Assembly (NCBI GenBank): GCA_014323795.1
Contig: JACONK010000008.1
Coordinates: 35,688-99,687, forward strand
DNA length: 64,000 nucleotides
From: Paracoccaceae bacterium
GTDB taxonomy: Bacteria > Pseudomonadota > Alphaproteobacteria > Rhodobacterales > Rhodobacteraceae
Reading direction: 5' to 3'
Shown: one piece after another, positions 18,700-27,244 of the stretch
Layout: every line of letters begins with the position of its first letter
Numbering within the stretch: the stretch's first letter is position 1
The notes under the pieces: model-generated
What the model saw: the letters and a program-made list of their open reading frames with translations, nothing else
The model's database searches: none
What the model was told of the DNA's origin: nothing
Program-made: the position numbers and the translations under genes

Positions 18700-19398
18700 A
18701 TGGCGAACAAAACAAAGGCAGCCGCTGATCGCATCGAGACGATGCAAAAGATCGATAACCGGATGATCCCCACGCGCCGCCGCCGGGAGCCGACAGATTG
18801 GAAACTGACGGGTGAACTGTTTCTCAACTGCTCTTGCGAGATGTTCTGCCCCTGCGTGATCTCTTTGGGAAAACACCCGCCGACGCTGGGCTACTGCCAC
18901 GCCTGGATGGCTGTTAGAATCGACGAGGGCCATTTCGAGGGCGAGAATATCGGTGGCCTGAACATCGGCCTGCTGGTCGATATACCGGGCCGCATGGCCG
19001 ACGGCAACTGGAAGGTGGCTGTCTACGTCGATGAACGGGCGACGCAGAGGGCCTATGACGGCATCCTGAGGATTTTCTCCGGACAGGCCGGCGGTACGAC
19101 GGGGCTGTTCACCCTGCTGGTGTCGACCATCATCCACGCCGAACGTACCAGGGTGGATATCGAAACCGACGGGCGTCTTCGCCGTCTCAACATCGGGCGC
19201 AGGATCAACGGCGAAATTGAGACCCTGGGCGGGCTCAATCCTGATCAGGCGGTGGCTGTCTCCAATACCAAATACTGGATGGGACCGCATGTGATTGTTG
19301 CCAGAGGTAAGCGCTCGCGGCTGCGCGACCATGGTCGTGTCTGGGATTTTGACGGCAAAAGTGCCGAAATTTGCCCGATTGAGTGGTCCGGGCCATAA
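18700..19398 (+). CDS. DUF1326 Cys-rich cytoplasmic protein
   Basis: A 232-residue soluble protein of the DUF1326 family. After a basic leader (residues 1-30) it carries the family hallmark 'ELFLNCSCEMFCPC' (about residues 42-55), four Cys arranged C-x-C-x4-C-x-C, followed by 'LGYCHAWMAV'. This could bind a metal or form a redox centre. The rest ('GLNIGLLVDIPGRMADGNWKVAVYVDE') is a conserved alpha/beta fold without known catalytic residues. ATG 18700 is preceded by GGGAGA. Tight spacing to the DUF2182 gene makes a two-gene operon. Function is not established; thiol-dependent metal handling is a guess based on Cys/Met content of both partners. Confidence 0.85.
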   Translation: MANKTKAAADRIETMQKIDNRMIPTRRRREPTDWKLTGELFLNCSCEMFCPCVISLGKHPPTLGYCHAWMAVRIDEGHFEGENIGGLNIGLLVDIPGRMADGNWKVAVYVDERATQRAYDGILRIFSGQAGGTTGLFTLLVSTIIHAERTRVDIETDGRLRRLNIGRRINGEIETLGGLNPDQAVAVSNTKYWMGPHVIVARGKRSRLRDHGRVWDFDGKSAEICPIEWSGP

Positions 19399-19433
19399 GC
19401 GCAAAATGGCATACCTCATTCTGTGGGGGGTGT

Positions 19434-19439
19434 TATAAT
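19434..19439 (+). promoter_or_regulatory. Possible -10 element (TATAAT) upstream of acuI
   Basis: A perfect TATAAT lies 88 bp before the acuI start in an otherwise GC-rich gap. No good -35 box is visible at 16-18 bp spacing, so the promoter would be either activator-dependent or spurious. Confidence 0.35.
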
Positions 19440-19526
19440 AATCAGAACGGGTGCAAATGATGGCCCCCATAATGGTGAGCCCCCGCCGTGCGTCTCTTTA
19501 TTTAATCCTGAAAGTGAGGATCCCCC

Positions 19527-20519
19527 ATGAAATTTAATGCGCTGGTCGTTGAAAAAGACAGCGAAGGCAAAACATCCGCCGCCGTTCAGCAGATCACGGA
19601 AGATCAGCTGCCGGAAGGTGACGTGACCGTAGCCGTTGAATATTCGACCGTAAACTACAAGGATGGCCTGTGCATTGGTTCGGGCGGCGGGCTGGTGCGG
19701 AATTACCCGCATGTACCGGGTATCGATTTTGCGGGCACGGTCGAAATGAGCAGTGATAACCGCTACGGGCCCGGCGACAAGGTGGTGTTGACCGGCTGGC
19801 GGGTGGGCGAGGTACATTGGGGCGGCTACGCGCAGAAGGCGCGGGTGAAGGCTGACTGGCTGGTACCGTTGCCAGACGGGATTGATACGCGCCAAGCGAT
19901 GGCGGTGGGAACCGCCGGGCTCACGTCCATGCTCGCTGTGATGACGCTGGAGCAGCACGGCATGGCACCGGATCAGGGTGAAGTTCTGGTGACCGGTGCT
20001 GCCGGCGGTGTAGGCTCTGTTGCAACGGCACTTCTGGCGAACCTGGGCTATCAGGTAGCCAGTGTAACCGGCAGGCCGGAGACTGGCGAGTATCTGAACA
20101 GCCTGGGCGCGGTCCGCATTGTGCCGCGCGAAGAACTGAATAAGACAACCGGGCGCCCGCTGGAGCCCGAAACCTGGGCGGGCTGTGTGGACGCGGTTGG
20201 CGGCGACATGCTGGCCCGTGTGCTCGGCCAGATGAAATACGGGGCCTCTGTGGCGGCTGTCGGGCTTGCCGGGGGGGCGGGGCTGCCTGCGACTGTCATC
20301 CCCTTCCTTTTGCGGGGGGTAAACCTGCTGGGCATCGACAGCGTGATGCAGCCTTATGACAACCGCGTTTGCGCCTGGCAGCGGATCGCAAGCGACCTGC
20401 CGATGGATAAGCTGGACGCCATGGTACATCCGGCAACGCTCGGCGACCTTCCGGGGCTTGGGAAGGACATCCTGAAAGGTCATGTCAAAGGCCGCGTTGT
20501 TGTCGACGTGAACGGCTGA
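19527..20519 (+). CDS. acuI: Acryloyl-CoA reductase (NADPH), AcuI/YhdH-type
   Basis: Zinc-free medium-chain dehydrogenase/reductase that reduces acryloyl-CoA to propionyl-CoA, detoxifying the acrylate product of DMSP or 3-hydroxypropionate breakdown. 330 residues, normal for AcuI. N-terminal GroES-like domain (about 1-125) with 'VNYKDGLCIGSGGGLVRNYPHVPGIDFAGTV'. Rossmann domain with the AcuI-type loop 'VTGAAGGVGSVATALLANLGY' (about 153-173). The C-terminal 'LLGIDSVMQP' segment is diagnostic of the YhdH/AcuI subfamily. Alone on its transcript; no acuR or dddP/L neighbours. Its product feeds the pcc/mutase genes at 32-41 kb. Start supported by a GTGAGGA site. Confidence 0.9.
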   Translation: MKFNALVVEKDSEGKTSAAVQQITEDQLPEGDVTVAVEYSTVNYKDGLCIGSGGGLVRNYPHVPGIDFAGTVEMSSDNRYGPGDKVVLTGWRVGEVHWGGYAQKARVKADWLVPLPDGIDTRQAMAVGTAGLTSMLAVMTLEQHGMAPDQGEVLVTGAAGGVGSVATALLANLGYQVASVTGRPETGEYLNSLGAVRIVPREELNKTTGRPLEPETWAGCVDAVGGDMLARVLGQMKYGASVAAVGLAGGAGLPATVIPFLLRGVNLLGIDSVMQPYDNRVCAWQRIASDLPMDKLDAMVHPATLGDLPGLGKDILKGHVKGRVVVDVNG

Positions 20520-20610
20520 TCCGACGCGGCCTGGCTGGCCAACAAATCCGTTGACCTGTCAATAAAATCGCGAAAACCGAAGCGTAATCTGAATCCGCCG
20601 GGATTTTTGC

Positions 20611-20638
20611 TTGAAATTGTGTGAAAACCGGGTAAACT
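20611..20638 (+). promoter_or_regulatory. Sigma70-like promoter upstream of the BCCT gene
   Basis: TTGAAA at 20611-20616 and TAAACT at 20633-20638 separated by 16 bp, about 100 bp before the BCCT start. Reasonable matches to both housekeeping hexamers in a locally AT-richer stretch. No operator was identified. Confidence 0.4.
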
Positions 20639-20736
20639 GTCGATCATCAGATGCTATCCGTCGCGCACTGGCGTATGCGAGGTCGTGCACGGGTCAAGGT
20701 CCGGTAACAAGCATCAACCACAACAGGGAACACAGT

Positions 20737-22551
20737 ATGTCTATCCAACCACCGCTAACAGATTTGCCGATCCGAACGGCAGATCATGGGTTTTACAAGG
20801 GTTTCACGAAGGATGTGACCATCACGGCCAAGCTCCTTGTGGGCGGTCTGATCATCTGGGCTGTGGCCTTTCCGGGCTAGGCGGGTGAAGTGCTCGGCGC
20901 ACTTAACAGCGTGATCCTGGCAACATTCAGCTTTTGGTATGTCTATGTGATGGCGTTTTTTGTCATCCTTTGTCTGGGGATGGCACTTTGGCCGTCCGCC
21001 GGTCGACTGAAGCTGGGGCTCGACAGTGATGAGCCTGAGTTTTCCAATTTCTCTTGGTTCTCGATGATGTTCGGGGCCGGTATCGGCATCGGGATGCTGA
21101 CCTTCGCAACCGCGGAGCCCATGTATCACTTCGGGACAAACCCGGCGACGATTACGGGCGAAACAGAGGGCAGTACCGCCGGAAATGTGCGCGATGCCTA
21201 TATCTGGTCCTTCACGCACTGGGGCGTAGCTGCCTGGGCGTCTTACGCGATTGTGGGTTTGGCCCTGGCCTTTTTCAGTTACCGTCGGGGCCTGCCGCTG
21301 ACGATCCGGTCCTCCCTCGCGCCGATTTTCGGCAAGAGCCTGTCCGGCCCGGTCGGCCACATCGTGGATATTGTTGCCGTTGTTGCGACTGTCCTCGGCG
21401 TTTCGCAGACCCTTGGGTATGGCGTGGAACAGTTTGTGTCCGGTCTGGTGCGCATCGGGGTGGGGGACTGGCTGCAGGTGACCGCTGCGGATGGTTCTGT
21501 CACATCCTCGACTGCGGGCATCATTATGGCCCTTGTCATCATCATGGGTGCTTCAACCGTTTCAGCACTATCCGGTGTCGGTAAAGGCATCAAATGGCTG
21601 TCCAACCTCAACATGGGGCTCAGCTTTTTTCTTCTGGCGTTCTTCCTGATCTTCGGGTCAACTTCCTTTGGTCTGAATGCGCTGTTCATCGGCATGTGGG
21701 ACTATCTGCTGTCAATCCCGTTCAATATATTCGCCGTGTTCCAGCCGGTATCGCTGGAGGCTTTCACGGCAGCCGCGCCCGAGGCTGTCAAAGCCCTTTC
21801 AGCAGAGGATCTCGCCGCCGTTCACACCAGTGCGACGAGCCCCTGGGGCACACTTGGCAGCTTCACCGAAGGTCTGCCGGAGGCCGCAGCAGCCCTGCCG
21901 CAAGAAACGATCTCGGCAGCCTATGCCGCCGCAGAGGAAGGCCGGCTGTCCGGCTGGCAGGGTGCATGGACGATATTCTACTGGGCCTGGTGGATTGCCT
22001 TCGCACCGTTCGTTGGCGTGTTCCTGGCGCGTATTTCCAGGGGGCGCACGATCCGCGAATACGTACTTGGCGCAATGATTATCCCGGCAATCATGTGCTT
22101 TGTCTGGTTCGCCCTGGTCGGCGGCACCGCCATTGATCTGGAATTGAGCGGCAGGGCCGAGGGCGCAATCTCCGGGGCTGGTCAATCCGATCAGTTGTTC
22201 GCGACGCTGGCCGTGATGCTCAGCGATTGGCAGGCTTTCATCATGTCCGTTATCGTGGTGATCCTGCTGCTGACCTATCTGGTGACGTCCGTTGATTCGG
22301 CTGTGCTGATTATCAACACCATCAATGCCGCAGGCGACGAAGGGCCGAAAGCCCGCCCGCACATCCTGTTTTGGGGTGTGGCCCTGGCCCTGGTTGTCGG
22401 AGGTCTGATTATCGCGGGTGGTCTCGCTGCGATCCAAACGGCAATGGTTATCGGTGCGTTGCCGTTCTCGGTCGTGATGGTGTTGATGGGGCTGTCTATG
22501 ATCAAGGCCATCTTCCGCGATGGTCAACGGCAACGTGCAAGTATCCCGTAG
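20737..22551 (+). pseudogene. BCCT-family osmolyte transporter interrupted by an in-frame amber codon
   Basis: Betaine/carnitine/choline transporter family, sodium- or proton-coupled uptake of quaternary amines or DMSP-like osmolytes. Begins ATG 20737 after AGGGA. The frame runs 47 codons through the first helix ('KLLVGGLIIWAVAFPG'), hits TAG 20878-20880, then continues in the same frame ('AGEVLGALNSVILATF') for 557 more codons. The family has a short polar linker here, so a single CAG-to-TAG change would explain it. The rest is intact: 'GAGIGIGM' sodium/substrate motif and the Trp-rich 'WTIFYWAWW' box. A GTG at 20890 could in principle restart translation, but that product would lack the first helix. 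Other genes here end in TAG, so the codon is a real stop. Real mutation, readthrough or sequence error remain open. Confidence 0.8.
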
Positions 22552-22590
22552 CGAAGAGCGCAGCAGATACTTAAGCAAAATCGCAACAGG

Positions 22591-22624
22591 AAGGGCCCGG
22601 AGGAAATTTTCCCGGGCCCTTTTC
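22591..22624 (+). terminator. Intrinsic terminator after the BCCT gene
   Basis: Perfect 10-bp stem AAGGGCCCGG / CCGGGCCCTT with an 11-base loop, running into TTTT, located 40 bp after the BCCT stop. Textbook rho-independent structure. Confidence 0.85.
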
Positions 22625-22829
22625 CTTGCGCACGGATGTGATCTGTTCTGCCGCACAGAAGCCACCTTTTGCAGGATGCCGGCCTCGCAAATATGATGTG
22701 TCAGGCGTTTACTGTCTGGCAATTCATCAGGTAGTTCCCGGGCCTGGCCAAAGCCGCCGCACGGCATCTTTCGCTTGACCTCCCCAAGGGCGGGCACCAC
22801 GGTCCATCCGCCGCAAAAGAATCGCGCCG

Positions 22830-24050
22830 ATGATACCCCTTGAGAGTGCCTTTGTCCGCAGCCGGTTTCCGGCCTTTGCCGAGCCCTCCCTGCAAGGTCG
22901 GGCGTTCTTTGAGAACGCCGGAGGCAGCTATGCCTGTGCCCCGTTATCAGCCGACTGATGCGCTGCTGCCGCGAACCAAAGGTGCAGCCTTACGCGCCAT
23001 ATGCAGCCTCAACCCTGGGCGGGAAGGAAATGGGTGAAGCGCGCATACGGCTGGCCGCAATTCCGGGTGTCGATGAAGACGAGCCTGGCTTCGGCCATTC
23101 CACAACCCGGAATACCTACGTTCTTTCAAAGGTTTATGCGCAGTATTTGAAGCCAGGCGATGTCATCGTGATCACAAATCAGGATCACGAGGCAAACATC
23201 GGCCCTTGGTGGCGGTTGGCTGACCCGGGCATCGGGATTCGCGAATGGCAGGCGGAACCGGACACAGGTCACCTCAACCTGGCGGACCTGCCAAACCTGC
23301 CTGATGGCGCGAAGCTCCCCCGCTTTCCGCATTGCTCCAGCATCGTTGGCGAAATTAACCCGGTGACCGATATCTATGCCACAGCCCGCACAGCAGGGGT
23401 GCGGACATGCGTCGATGGTGTGTCTTATGCACCGCATGGCTTGCCGAATGCCGGCAGGCCCGGTTGCGATATTTACCTGTTTTCAACGTATAAAACCTAT
23501 GGTCCGCACCAAGGAGTGATGGTTATGCGGCGCGACCTGGCCTGGGAACTGCCGAACCAGGGTCATTTTTTCAACGCGGGGGATTTAACAAGGCGGTTTG
23601 CGCCTGCGGGGCCGGGTCATGCCCAGGTTGCCGCCTGCGCGGGCATCGCGGCCTATATTGATACGCTCTATGACCATCACGCTGGTGCTGCGGCAAACGC
23701 AACCACACGGGGTGCAGCCGTGCATGACCTGATGCGCGCCCATGAAAGCAAACTGCTGCAACCGCTGCCCGATTACCTGCGCGACAAGACTTCTATCCGC
23801 CTGCCGGGCCCGACAGAGGCAGAAAAAAGACGCCTGCCGTCGCCCTGGTATCGAAAAACCGGGGGAAGTTCTTGCACGGGATATCGCACCGTTCGGAATT
23901 ATGACCGGCGGCGAGGATTTCTGCGCGGTCCGCTGTCTGGAGGCACAGGGTGTAGATCCGGCCCACGGCGTCCTGCGACCGGGTTTTGTGCATTACACGA
24001 CCGAAGGAGAGGTAGCCAAACTGACAGACGCCCTGGACCAGGTGCTGTGA
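22830..24050 (+). pseudogene. Cysteine-desulfurase-like class V aminotransferase with three frameshifts
   Basis: PLP-fold protein of the SufS-like 'cysteine desulfurase-like' subfamily. From ATG 22830 the frame reads 'ESAFVRSRFPAFAEPSLQG...FFENAGGSYACAP', then is lost. The next block (frame of 22958) reads 'VQPYAPYAASTLGGKEMGEAR' through the PLP-lysine segment 'YLFSTYKTYGPHQGVMVMRR' to 'LPGPTEAEK'. A short third block gives 'TPAVALVSK', and the fourth 'PGEVLARDIAPFGIMTGGEDF' to the end. Each junction is explained by loss of one base in a homopolymer: C-run 22939-22942, A-run 23823-23828, A-run 23854-23858. The three losses sum to three, so first and last blocks share a frame. The enzyme cannot be made as written. 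Adjacent to another broken gene; either local decay or consensus errors. Confidence 0.8.
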
Positions 24051-24060
24051 ACAGAAGCTT

Positions 24061-25479
24061 GTGGTTCCTGTGACCAGGCCAATCCTGTGGTGGGTACGCC
24101 GCGACATGCGCCTGCGCGACAATGATATCCTGACCAGGGCGGCCGAGACGGGACACCCGGTTATCCCCGTTTTCATCCGTGACGGGATAGTGGATGTAAC
24201 CGGTGCGGCACCAAAGTGGCGTTGGGGATTGGGGTTGCAAGCGTTTGAACAGACACTACGGGCACGGGGCAGCCGTCTGATCCTGCGGTCAGGCGAGCCG
24301 CTGAGTGTTCTGCGTAACCTGATTGCCACAACCGGCGCGGATGCGGTCCACTGGCATCGGCTCTATGACCCGGATTCGATCACGCGCGACGTTGCGGTAA
24401 AGGCGGGGCTTAAGGACGATGGGTGCATTGCGGAAAGCCACGCGGGCCATATCCTGTTTGAACCCTGGACTGTTCCGACTAAAACCGGCGGTTTTTATAA
24501 GGTCTACACCCCCATGTGGCGTACGGTGCAGTATAGGGATGTGCCTGTGCCGTGCTCCGTGCCCGGGCTGCGCAGCCCGGAAGTGTGGCCGGAAAGCGAG
24601 CTATTCGACGATTGGGCACTCGGTGCTGCCATGCGCCGCGGTGCAGGGGTGGTGGAACCCTATACCTGTGTGGGGGAAGACGCGGCCCTTGACCGGCTCG
24701 ACCGCTTTCTGGAGGAAAATATCGGCAGATATCAGAATAAGCGGGATTATCCGGGCGTTGGGGCGGGCTCCCGCCTGTCGGAAAATCTGACCTACGGTGA
24801 AATCTCTTCCCGGCGCCTGTGGCATGGCGGTAAAAGGGCCGCGGAACAGGGGCTGCCAGGGACAGAGACTTTCATCAAACAGATCGTGTGGCGCGAATTC
24901 GCCTACCACCTGATGTACCACCAGCCCGGGCTCGCCAGCGAACCTTTTCGCCAGGAATGGGCGAACTTTCCCTGGCGCAGCGATAATGCGGATGCAGATG
25001 CCTGGCGCAGGGGGATGACGGGGTGCGATATCGTTGATGCCGCAATGCGGGAACTTTACGTGACAGGTACCATGCACAACCGCTGCCGGATGCTTGTGGG
25101 CAGCTACCTGACCAAACACCTGCTGAGCCACTGGCGTATCGGGTTGAACTGGTTTGCCGATACGCTGATCGATTGGGATCCGGCAGCGAATGCCATGGGC
25201 TGGCAATGGATTGCCGGATGCGGGCCGGATGCGTCCCCTTACTTCCGTATCTTCAATCCGGACACACAGGCCGAAAAGTTCGATGGTGAGGCAATCTACC
25301 GCGACCTCTACCTGCGGTGCGGTGAAGATGACCTTGGCCGCACACCGGCAACCGACTTCTATGAAGCGATTCCCCGTTCATGGAACATGTCGGCCCAGGA
25401 TGCGCGACCGACCCCCCTGGTTGATTTAAAGGAAGGCCGCGCCCGGGCATTGGCGGTATACAGCACGGCCCGGAACTGA
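24061..25479 (+). CDS. phrB: Deoxyribodipyrimidine photolyase (CPD, class I)
   Basis: Light-driven FAD enzyme that splits cyclobutane pyrimidine dimers. 472 residues: N-terminal antenna domain (about 1-135) opening 'ILWWVRRDMRLRDNDIL', and C-terminal FAD domain (about 205-465). The latter has 'GSRLSENLTYGEISSRRLWH', 'VWREFAYHLMYHQP', 'DAAMRELYVTGTMHNRCRM' and 'DWDPAANAMGWQWIAGCGPDASPYFRIFNP'. The residue before MHNR is Thr, where the E. coli enzyme has Trp. Start is GTG 24061 or a second GTG three codons later; both lack a strong ribosome site. It begins 11 bp after the broken aminotransferase. The cyclopropane-synthase-like gene follows; this pairing is common in Rhodobacterales. Confidence 0.93.
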   Translation: MVPVTRPILWWVRRDMRLRDNDILTRAAETGHPVIPVFIRDGIVDVTGAAPKWRWGLGLQAFEQTLRARGSRLILRSGEPLSVLRNLIATTGADAVHWHRLYDPDSITRDVAVKAGLKDDGCIAESHAGHILFEPWTVPTKTGGFYKVYTPMWRTVQYRDVPVPCSVPGLRSPEVWPESELFDDWALGAAMRRGAGVVEPYTCVGEDAALDRLDRFLEENIGRYQNKRDYPGVGAGSRLSENLTYGEISSRRLWHGGKRAAEQGLPGTETFIKQIVWREFAYHLMYHQPGLASEPFRQEWANFPWRSDNADADAWRRGMTGCDIVDAAMRELYVTGTMHNRCRMLVGSYLTKHLLSHWRIGLNWFADTLIDWDPAANAMGWQWIAGCGPDASPYFRIFNPDTQAEKFDGEAIYRDLYLRCGEDDLGRTPATDFYEAIPRSWNMSAQDARPTPLVDLKEGRARALAVYSTARN

Positions 25480-25556
25480 AAATGAACCGGTTGTAAAAGG
25501 CTTGGCATGATAAAAAAACCGCACTAATCTGACGCAAGAAAGCTAGGGAGGGCCGC

Positions 25557-26774
25557 ATGCCAGTGCTGACATCCACAAGCGGCGAAAAAAACCTGCCAAG
25601 GTATTTTACAGCGGCCTTCCGTCAACTTTGCAAGCTGAAAAACGGCGCGATTGACCTGGCATTGCCCGACGGACGCGTGTTTCGGGCGCAGGGGCAGAAG
25701 CCCGGCCCTAATGCGCGCATCGATATCCACAGCCCGGATATCTTTGCCCGACTTGCCCGCGAAGGCGACCTGGGATTTTCCGACGCCTATCTGGAAGGTG
25801 CCTGGAGCTCACCCGATCTGCAGGCTTTCTTTGACGCGGTTCTGGCCAACAACAAGGAGGTCAACCACGGGTTTCCCGGTGCCATGATCGTGATGCTGTT
25901 TGAACGTTTCCGCCATTGGATGAAGTCCAATTCAAGGGAACAGGCAAAAAAGAACATCAGCTACCACTACGACCTGGGCAATGATTTCTATTCTGCCTGG
26001 CTTGACGACACGATGACCTATTCATCAGCGATATTCGAAACCGGACAAGAAAGCATGGAGGCGGCGCAGACTGCCAAATACGCCTCCATGTGTGATGAGA
26101 TGGGCCTGAAGCCCGGTAACCATATCCTGGAAATCGGCTGCGGCTGGGGCGGTTTTGCCGAATATGCCGCTAGGGAACGCCGCGCCCGGCTGACCTGCCT
26201 GACGATCAGCCGGGAACAGCACGATTTCGCCAAGGCCCGGATGGAACGCCAGGGTCTGGGCAGCCAGGTAGAGATCGTCATGCGCGACTACCGGGATGAG
26301 ACCGGTACCTACGACGGCATAGCATCAATCGAAATGTTCGAAGCGGTTGGCGAGAAGTACTGGCCGGCGTATTTCAACGCGGTCCGTGATCGCCTGAAGC
26401 CTGGTGCCCGGGGCACTTTCCAGATCATCACCATCCGGAACGAGATTTTCCCGAAATACCGCAAGACCGTAGATTTTATCCAGAAACACATCTTCCCGGG
26501 CGGGATGCTGCCAAGCCCCAACGCCTTGCGCGAAGAGATCGAAAAGGCGGGCCTGATCTACCTGAAGTCGAAAGAATTCGGCGAAAGCTATTCGATTACC
26601 CTGCGCCGTTGGTATGAACGCTTCAACGACGCGTGGCCTAAAATTCAACCGATGCACAAGCAATTTGATGAACGTTTCAAGCGGATGTGGGACTTTTACC
26701 TGACTTCCTGCGCGTCGGCGTTTCACTATGATAATTGCGGCGTGAGACAAGTAACCATTCAACGGTCCCGCTGA
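25557..26774 (+). CDS. cfa: Cyclopropane-fatty-acyl-phospholipid synthase family methyltransferase
   Basis: SAM-dependent enzyme of the Cfa family, which adds a methylene or methyl group to unsaturated acyl chains of membrane phospholipids. 405 residues: an N-terminal lipid-binding-like region (about 1-125), then the methyltransferase fold. Motifs are 'YHYDLGNDFYSAWLDDTMTYSSAIF' (about 139-163), the SAM loop 'ILEIGCGWGGFAEYAA' (about 189-204), 'LTISREQHDFA' and 'DGIASIEMFEAVGEKYW'. The C-terminus has the family Tyr/Trp-rich 'ITLRRWYERF' region. A strong GGGAGG site precedes the ATG. True cyclopropane synthesis versus another acyl-chain methylation cannot be separated from sequence alone. Confidence 0.88.
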   Translation: MPVLTSTSGEKNLPRYFTAAFRQLCKLKNGAIDLALPDGRVFRAQGQKPGPNARIDIHSPDIFARLAREGDLGFSDAYLEGAWSSPDLQAFFDAVLANNKEVNHGFPGAMIVMLFERFRHWMKSNSREQAKKNISYHYDLGNDFYSAWLDDTMTYSSAIFETGQESMEAAQTAKYASMCDEMGLKPGNHILEIGCGWGGFAEYAARERRARLTCLTISREQHDFAKARMERQGLGSQVEIVMRDYRDETGTYDGIASIEMFEAVGEKYWPAYFNAVRDRLKPGARGTFQIITIRNEIFPKYRKTVDFIQKHIFPGGMLPSPNALREEIEKAGLIYLKSKEFGESYSITLRRWYERFNDAWPKIQPMHKQFDERFKRMWDFYLTSCASAFHYDNCGVRQVTIQRSR

Positions 26775-26776
26775 TG

Positions 26777-26802
26777 CCCGTGGCAGCCAAACCTGCCACG
26801 GG
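26777..26802 (+). terminator. Hairpin terminator after cfa
   Basis: Perfect 10-bp inverted repeat CCCGTGGCAG / CTGCCACGGG with a 6-base loop, starting three bases after the cfa stop. The tail is TTGTCA rather than a T-run, so termination strength is uncertain. Confidence 0.6.
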
Positions 26803-27244
26803 TTGTCACGGACCCGGACATGCCTTCCGGAAGCGGGCGCACCGGGTGAGGTACAGGGAGACCTTACCCTGACAGATATCGAAAAGATCGCTGCCTGATC
26901 CCTGTCACCCGCTGCAATCACCGGGTATTTGCCCTTCTGCATTGATTTTTGCAACCTGTCCGGCCCGCAGAGAGTTTGCATAAAGCACTGATGGAGGCAG
27001 GGGATATGCGCACCCGTATTCTGGTCTTTTCCGGAGAAGCCGGGGTTGATCACCGCCGAAGAGATGGGCAAAAGCCTGCTTGTTTTGTTATTTGTCCGGC
27101 TTGGTCTTTTTACCATACCCGTTTGCGGGCAGAAGCGGCCCGGGCTGTTGCGGGGATCTGTGACCAGGATGCGAGAACTCTTGAATCCCCGGTCACCGGC
27201 GCGTAAACCCGGGCTGGCCAACCTGCGAAAAGGACGCCCGATGC
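26803..27244. other. Intergenic region between cfa and cysK, no gene recognised
   Basis: About 440 bp. Two or three open frames of 60-90 codons occur but look like noise, with no ribosome site and no known motif. The cysK promoter must be here; no convincing hexamers were picked out. Confidence 0.4.

Noticed and set aside
20878..20880. Pyrrolysine or amber reassignment in the BCCT gene, given the MttB homologue nearby
   Set aside because: The MttB-like gene has no internal TAG, several other genes here (glyA, lolD, pccA, the small lipoprotein) terminate with TAG, and no pyl genes are present.
24061..25479. Photolyase defective because Thr replaces Trp before MHNR
   Set aside because: This position varies among alphaproteobacterial photolyases as I recall them, and all other FAD-domain motifs are intact.
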